Of a DNA stretch of 64,000 nucleotides, positions 58,441-64,000 are shown in pieces. The notes beneath the pieces are model-generated. The model was not told the DNA's origin. It searched no databases and saw nothing but the letters and a program-made list of their open reading frames with translations. The position numbers and the translations under genes are program-made. Position 1 is the stretch's first letter; every line of letters begins with the position of its first letter. Source of the DNA: Opeltia flavorubescens (lineage: Eukaryota; Ascomycota; Lecanoromycetes; Teloschistales; Teloschistaceae); the NCBI GenBank assembly GCA_000442125.1, contig KE546986.1:299198-363197 (forward strand), read 5' to 3'.

Positions 58441-61059
58441 TTAGTTAAATAATATTATAAATTTAATAATAGATATATAAATAAATAATACCGACTAAAT
58501 ATTGTTTATAATAAACTAAAATATAAATAAAACGGATTAGCTCTAGCGATTAATATATAAAAAATAGTAATTTCTTTTTAGAAAATCTATATTTATTTTT
58601 TATTTACTAGTAACGCCTCTAATATTATATCCGGCAGCGCGAGATACCAACCTACTAGAATAGATATAATCTCTAAACCTAGAACCCTTTTTTAATATAA
58701 AGAAACGAAAAAAATTTAATAAATAGTAAAAATACTAGTAATATCGTTATAACTTTTTAAAAGTAGTAGTTTAATAGTATATTTTAAATACTACTATTTT
58801 AAAAAAATCGAAACCCGATAATAAAAATAAAATAGCTTTTAATTAACTAAATATACTAAACCTAGTATAAAATATCGTCCGACTAATAATTAATCTATTT
58901 CCCTAGAATAAATATATATTTTTTTTTCTAGTACTTAATAAATTATAAATAAAAATTATAAAATTATTATAAAGAAATAACTATATCGGTAAAAATAATA
59001 ATTTATAATATAATAAAAATAATTTAATAATAGATAAATATAATATTATAAAATCTAGAATATATTCTTTATATTTTTATATTATTAAAAATATACTTTA
59101 TTTTTTTTATACTAGTCCTTTATATATTCTTTCGCTATCTCTATTATTAATACCTCGCGATTCTATTTATCCGTGCTTTAAAATTATATATCTCGTTAAT
59201 TACTATTTAAAAGGAATTAGCGATATTAATAATTTTATTTATCTATTATTTTAATAAGAATAATTCCTTATTTATTTCTAGCGCTGTTCGATTTATTAGG
59301 TTATTAAATATTAAAAAGCCCTCTATTAATATTTATCCCTTTATTTTACTATATATCGCGACCTCTAGCTATTTATTAGTACCTTATAAAAATTTCGATA
59401 GTTATTATAAATTTATTTTAAATATTTCTTTTTCCTTTATTCTCTTTATCTAATTTTTTTTTTTATTTCTTTTTTTTTAGTTTATTCTACTTCGCGTTTA
59501 TTTAATCAGCTATTATTTAATAAATTCTTATTAATAAATACTTTATACTATTTATTACTATACGAATAATTATTATATATTTATATAAGTTATTTTTCTA
59601 TTTAAATATTTATAAAAAACTAACCGACTATTTAATATAAGTTTATCGATTTTTTTTAATTTATTTAAATTGAAATTATATATTTTAAATAATATTCGAA
59701 TTTACCGCCTAATTAATTTAATTTAAAACTTTCTCGCTAGTTTCGTTTAAAATTTATTCGAGTTTTTTATATAGTTTCTATAAAGTTATTAACTACTAAA
59801 TAGCGAGGTTTAATAGTATATATACCGGTTATAACCTCTTTAATTAAATATTATAAAAAAACAAGGATAATAAATTAAAATTAGAAAACTAGAAAACTTA
59901 AGCTATATACACGTAAATATAAAAACCTTTCGTATTAATTATAAGGCCGAAAATTCAGTTTAATATAAATAAAGCTAAAGATAAACCTTAACGGTCGGGG
60001 ATTAATTCTTTTTTTTTTTTTTTCCCCCTCTGGATTTATTTTAATACTAAAAATAGGACTTAAATATAATTAATATAATATTTATTTTTAATAATTCTAA
60101 TATTTTTTATATTATATCTAGTATCTTTAAAACTATACGGGTATAAAATTATCCCTAATTAACTAAATATCGAATAAGTTAATTTAGTTTAAATGCAGGA
60201 GTATATTAATAAAATACCTTTTTTTATACCGAATATAATTCGTAGACTATACTAATTAATAGTTTAAATAAAAAAAATAGCTTTAAAAACGATTTAAATA
60301 AAAAATTAATAAAATATTATAATAAATTCCCTATAAAATTATATTATAGATTAGTTTAAAGCTAGAGGGTTAAATAAATAAAATCCTTTCGCTAGTAATT
60401 CTTTAGTATACTTTTTTAATCTTAATTCCGCCTTTTTTAAATAAATAACCTTATTAATTATATAGCTAGAATCTATTAAAGGAAAGCTATATCGCGCGCT
60501 ATAAATAATAGAAAATATTAAAACCGTACGCGGCTACTATAATAATATAATAGACTAATAGTTAGATAATTATAAATAAAAGAATAAAATAAAGAATTTT
60601 ATTATAATATATCTTATATATTATTAAATCCTAATTTTATAATAGGTATAATAGGTTAGAAATAGGAATAAATTAGTTAGGTCGCCGTTTTATCTAGTAG
60701 TTTTTCGTATTAGATTAATATATTTATATTTATAAAGGGTAGTTTTAATTATATATTCTATTTATTATAGTAGTAATAATATAATACTCGTTTTTAAAAT
60801 AATTTTATTTTAATTATTTATATATTTTTTTAAACGCGTTTAACCTTAAAATTATCTATTAATATAATATAAAAAAAATAAAAAGATAAAATAAATAATA
60901 ATAAATTTATAACTATAATAATATAAGCTTTAATATTTATTATTATATATTATCCTTATTATTTTATCCTCTTTTTATAATTATATCCTATTTTTATTAT
61001 TTTATTTTTTTTTAACGGGTATTAGTAGTCTTATATATATATTAACTATACTAGTTATA
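58441..61059. other. AT-rich DNA without recognisable genes
   Basis: RIP-like sequence with T-rich and A-rich alternation. No domain was recognised on either strand. Confidence 0.4.
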
Positions 61060-62880
61060 TCTATTATTTACTATTTATAATCTATTATAGTTATATTTCG
61101 ATCGTTAATAGGCTTTATTAAAACGGTTCCTCTTTATATTTTTTTTCCTTTTTTTCCGGCACCTTTCTTAATAGAGTTATATTCAGTTAGTAATTTTAGT
61201 AGCGTTTTTTTATTTTTATATTTTGTTTTTTCTTTAATTTTTAGTAGTTTAAAGGGCTAATAATAGTATATAAAATTAACGATTACTTTAAAAGCGCGGT
61301 TAATAATTTTTCTATATATCGGGATTATATTATTAATCGTTTATAGAAAAACTTTTAGTAGTTTATACGGATAATTTTTAAAATTATTTACTAATTAATT
61401 ATAGTCTTCGAATTAAAGAATAAAAGTAAAAGGAAAAATTAATATTTATAAAATATTTTTATATTATTTAAATAAAAAGATTAGCGTATTAATTTCTAAT
61501 ATTATACGGATACTATAAATTTTACGGCTATTATTTAACTAGTTATTTAATTTTTTTTAAGCCCTTTTAATTTGTATATCCGTCTCTTTATTTATTAAAC
61601 GACCGTTAATAAATAAAAAGCTCTTTTATTTATATAAATATATATTTATATAAAGCGTTTTTATATCTTTTTCTAATATAATTATTAATTCTAGCCTTTT
61701 AGTTTTTTAACTCGCGGTATTATTTTTATTTTTAAATTCGGTTTAAAGGTCCAGGTAAATTTTATATAAATTTATAATATATATAAAATATATAAAACGC
61801 GTGTTAAACGCTTTAATTAATATTTTTACCTTTTATTAAAAAGTAGCAAAAAACTTATTAATACTCGTCGACTGGAATTTTAAAAGCGAAAGCGGTGGTA
61901 TATTTATACCAACCTCTACTATATTTTATATAATATTAATATTTTTTAATATTTAATAAATATTATTAATTTAATTAATTACCTATTTAACTTTTTTTTT
62001 ATTTATATATCTGTACTAATTTTTAACCGTTTTACCTACTATAGTATTTAAAGCGGCCGCGGTAGATTTTTTTTTAAAGGCGATTATCTCGTTAGTTATA
62101 CCTTTAATATATTGCTATTTATAGAACTTCGCTATTTTATACTATTCCTTTATTATTACTATAAATATTTTTATATTATCTTTACTCTAATACTAGACCG
62201 CGTTTATTCTTTTTATTCTTTTAGCGAGATTAAAGCGTCGCCGCTTTTAAAACTAGCTAGAAGCTTTTAAATATTCGTTTATATTACTATTTTTTATAAT
62301 CTTTTTTAAACCCTTTTTAATATTTTTATTTTTATTTTTTTTAATTTTCTAGAATTTTTTTTTAATATTCCTTTATCTATTCTTTTTAATATCCCGGGCC
62401 TTTTTTTTAATATCGAGCGACGGACTTATAACTACCGCCTAGAATTGGAATAATTGTATAAGTTTTTTTTTATTAAGCTTCTCGGTATTAACGCGACCTT
62501 TTAGTTAATAATTATTCCTTTTATCCGATTCTACTTTTGATACTATTTTACTATTATATAAACTAGTACTTATAAATTATTAACTTAATTTATATATTAT
62601 TTAGAGTAATTTATAATTATTTTTATATCTTTAAACGTTTAAAAAAGTTATTTCTATCTAATCCGGATATTATAACGATATTACTAGTTAAAATACTAGT
62701 TTTTTTATATATTTTATTAAAAATCTAGCCTAATCGATTTTTATCTCTTTAGGCTAGCTATTAATAAAATTGAAAAACTCGCGCGCGATTATTTCTAGAT
62801 ATAATCCGGAACTAATAATATACTAATCTTTATCCTAAAAAAATCTTTTATTATAAAAACTATTATAAGCGGTTTAATAT
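61060..62880 (-). pseudogene. Long decayed gene next to the telomere, reading away from it
   Basis: The minus strand reads as coherent protein for most of 1.8 kb if TAA and TAG are taken as former Gln (for example YIISSGLYLEIIAREFFNF near 62810, KSTAAALNTIVGKTVKN near 62050 and LLKVFLQTINNIIPIYRK near 61350). The opposite strand has no comparable coherence. The product would be about 600 residues, basic and helical. Subtelomeres of ascomycetes often carry telomere-linked RecQ-type helicase genes in the last few kilobases. I saw no helicase motif, so that identity is only a suggestion from position. Confidence 0.45.
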
Positions 62881-63896
62881 TTTATATTAAATATTATATT
62901 TTTATAATAAACTACGTTTTTAATTTATATTATATTTATTATTAATATTATTATAGTTAAAAAACTATTAAAGGGTAAAAAAATAATAAATAAAGCTAAA
63001 TATTAAAATAATCGAAACTCGCGAGGTAAAAATATTTAATAATATTTAGAGATTTTAATATAATAATTTTCCCGGTTTAATTAAACTTTATTATTTAGAG
63101 CTAGTTAAGTTTTAAAAAAAAAAAAAAACCGCTGGTTAATACTCTAATATACGCTATTTATAGTTATTTTTTTTAAAAATATAGATAGTATTTTAAATAA
63201 ATTATCCTAATATAATCTAGTCGTATATTCTATTAATTCTATTAAAGAGATATAATATTTATATATCGAGTATCCGCGTTATACGCGTTTTTATTTTTTT
63301 TTTATATATTTTTATTTTATTTTATATTATAGATTATAGTTTATATTTTTTAGAATTTTTTTTTTTTATTTTCTTTTAAAATTTTAATTAAAGTAAATAT
63401 ACTTTTAATTTAAAAACTTCGATAAAGATTATTTATAATTTTATTTACTTTTTTTAATAAATTAAAAGTTAATAAATACTAAAAATATATAACGAAAAAC
63501 TAGTTTTTAATAGTAAATAATTTTTAATTATAGATTTAAAAATATTATAATTTATTAAAATTTTTTTTCTAATATATTTTATTTTATTAGTTATTATACT
63601 TTAATTCGATTCTAATATATAATAATTTTAATTCTATTATTAATTTTTATACTAAATTTTACTATTTAATATCGACTAATTATATTCTTATATTTAAAAA
63701 TAAATAATAATTTTTTATTGTAGATTTTATAGTATTCTATTATTAAAATTTTAATTAGAGTATTTTTACTATAAATTAAAATATATATTTATTAAAAATT
63801 TAATTTATTTTATTTTAATTTAAAATTTTATTTTAATCTTTAATAGATATTTAAATTATATTATTATTAATTTTTTAAAATACGCGCTACTGCTTT
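62881..63896. other. AT-rich telomere-proximal spacer
   Basis: The last kilobase before the telomere is RIP-like and has no recognised feature. The final 20 bases before the array, TACGCGCTACTGCTTTAAAA, are less eroded than the rest. Confidence 0.5.
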
Positions 63897-63900
63897 AAAA

Positions 63901-64000
63901 AGGGTTAGGGTTAGGGTTAGGGTTAGGGTTAGGGTTAGGGTTAGGGTTAGGGTTAGGGTTAGGGTTAGGGTTAGGGTTAGGGTTAGGGTTAGGGTTAGGG
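63901..64000 (+). repeat. Telomeric (TTAGGG)n array
   Basis: An uninterrupted run of about 16.5 perfect TTAGGG units extends to the end of the window. The G-rich strand runs 5'-3' towards the end, the orientation of a right chromosome terminus. This is the canonical telomere repeat of filamentous ascomycetes. The junction with subtelomeric DNA is abrupt after AAAA at 63897-63900. Confidence 0.98.

Larger units (their letters stand above)
32000..63896. repeat. RIP-eroded AT-rich subtelomeric block (about 32 kb)
   Basis: The sequence is overwhelmingly A and T, with long A/T homopolymers. CA and TG dinucleotides are almost absent while TA and CG persist, which is the pattern left by repeat-induced point mutation (CpA to TpA). 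Across the whole block only one open frame of 60 or more codons survives on either strand (41986-42195), and it is a fragment of a retrotransposon integrase. The block abuts the telomere. Its left edge grades into damaged genes. Confidence 0.9.

Noticed and set aside
57500-62880. Telomere-linked RecQ-type helicase
   Set aside because: Position fits, but no Walker A, DEAH or Arg-finger motif could be recognised on either strand, even allowing for C-to-T and G-to-A changes.

Overview
The window is the right-hand end of a chromosome of a filamentous ascomycete (Pezizomycotina). The evidence is short GT-AG introns of 46-72 bp, families typical of this group (HET, DUF7580/HeLo-like, fungal rhodopsin-like membrane proteins, F-box) and a terminal (TTAGGG)n array running off position 64000. 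A Leotiomycete-like relative is plausible, but this is only an inference.

Layout. (1) 1-21 kb is ordinary gene space. It holds a secreted Ser/Thr-rich protein with a carbohydrate-binding-like C-terminus, an FHA+kinase protein, an unknown two-exon gene, a decayed secreted-protein gene, and a divergent pair made of a zinc-finger protein with a terminal Cys-pair module and a DUF7580/HeLo-like protein. A secreted alpha/beta hydrolase, a five-exon rhodopsin-like membrane protein and an F-box protein follow. (2) 21.9-22.9 kb is a small AT-rich island. It contains a complete 465-bp non-autonomous element with 12-bp terminal inverted repeats and a perfect 8-bp target duplication (hAT-like). (3) 25.2-26.5 kb carries a second five-exon rhodopsin-like gene. 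(4) 28.7-32.1 kb is decaying gene space: a HET-domain gene and an ankyrin-repeat gene, both broken by TAA/TAG stops where Gln codons (CAA/CAG) are expected. (5) From about 32 kb to 63.9 kb the DNA is extremely AT-rich and almost devoid of CA/TG dinucleotides, the footprint of repeat-induced point mutation (RIP). Inside it lies a complete but mutated 9.2-kb Ty3/Gypsy chromovirus (297-bp LTRs, AATAG target duplication), a tRNA-like relic, minisatellites, a diverged 2.8-kb tandem duplication, and long decayed coding tracts close to the telomere. (6) 63901-64000 is telomeric repeat.

Taken together, the accessory genes (HET, DUF7580/HeLo-like, zinc-finger partner, ankyrin, FHA-kinase) are of the sort found in fungal non-self recognition and cell-death repertoires, set next to a RIP-eroded subtelomere. 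RIP-like damage appears to fade from the telomere into neighbouring genes. Splice models were built by hand from reading-frame continuity and consensus sites. No homology searches were run.
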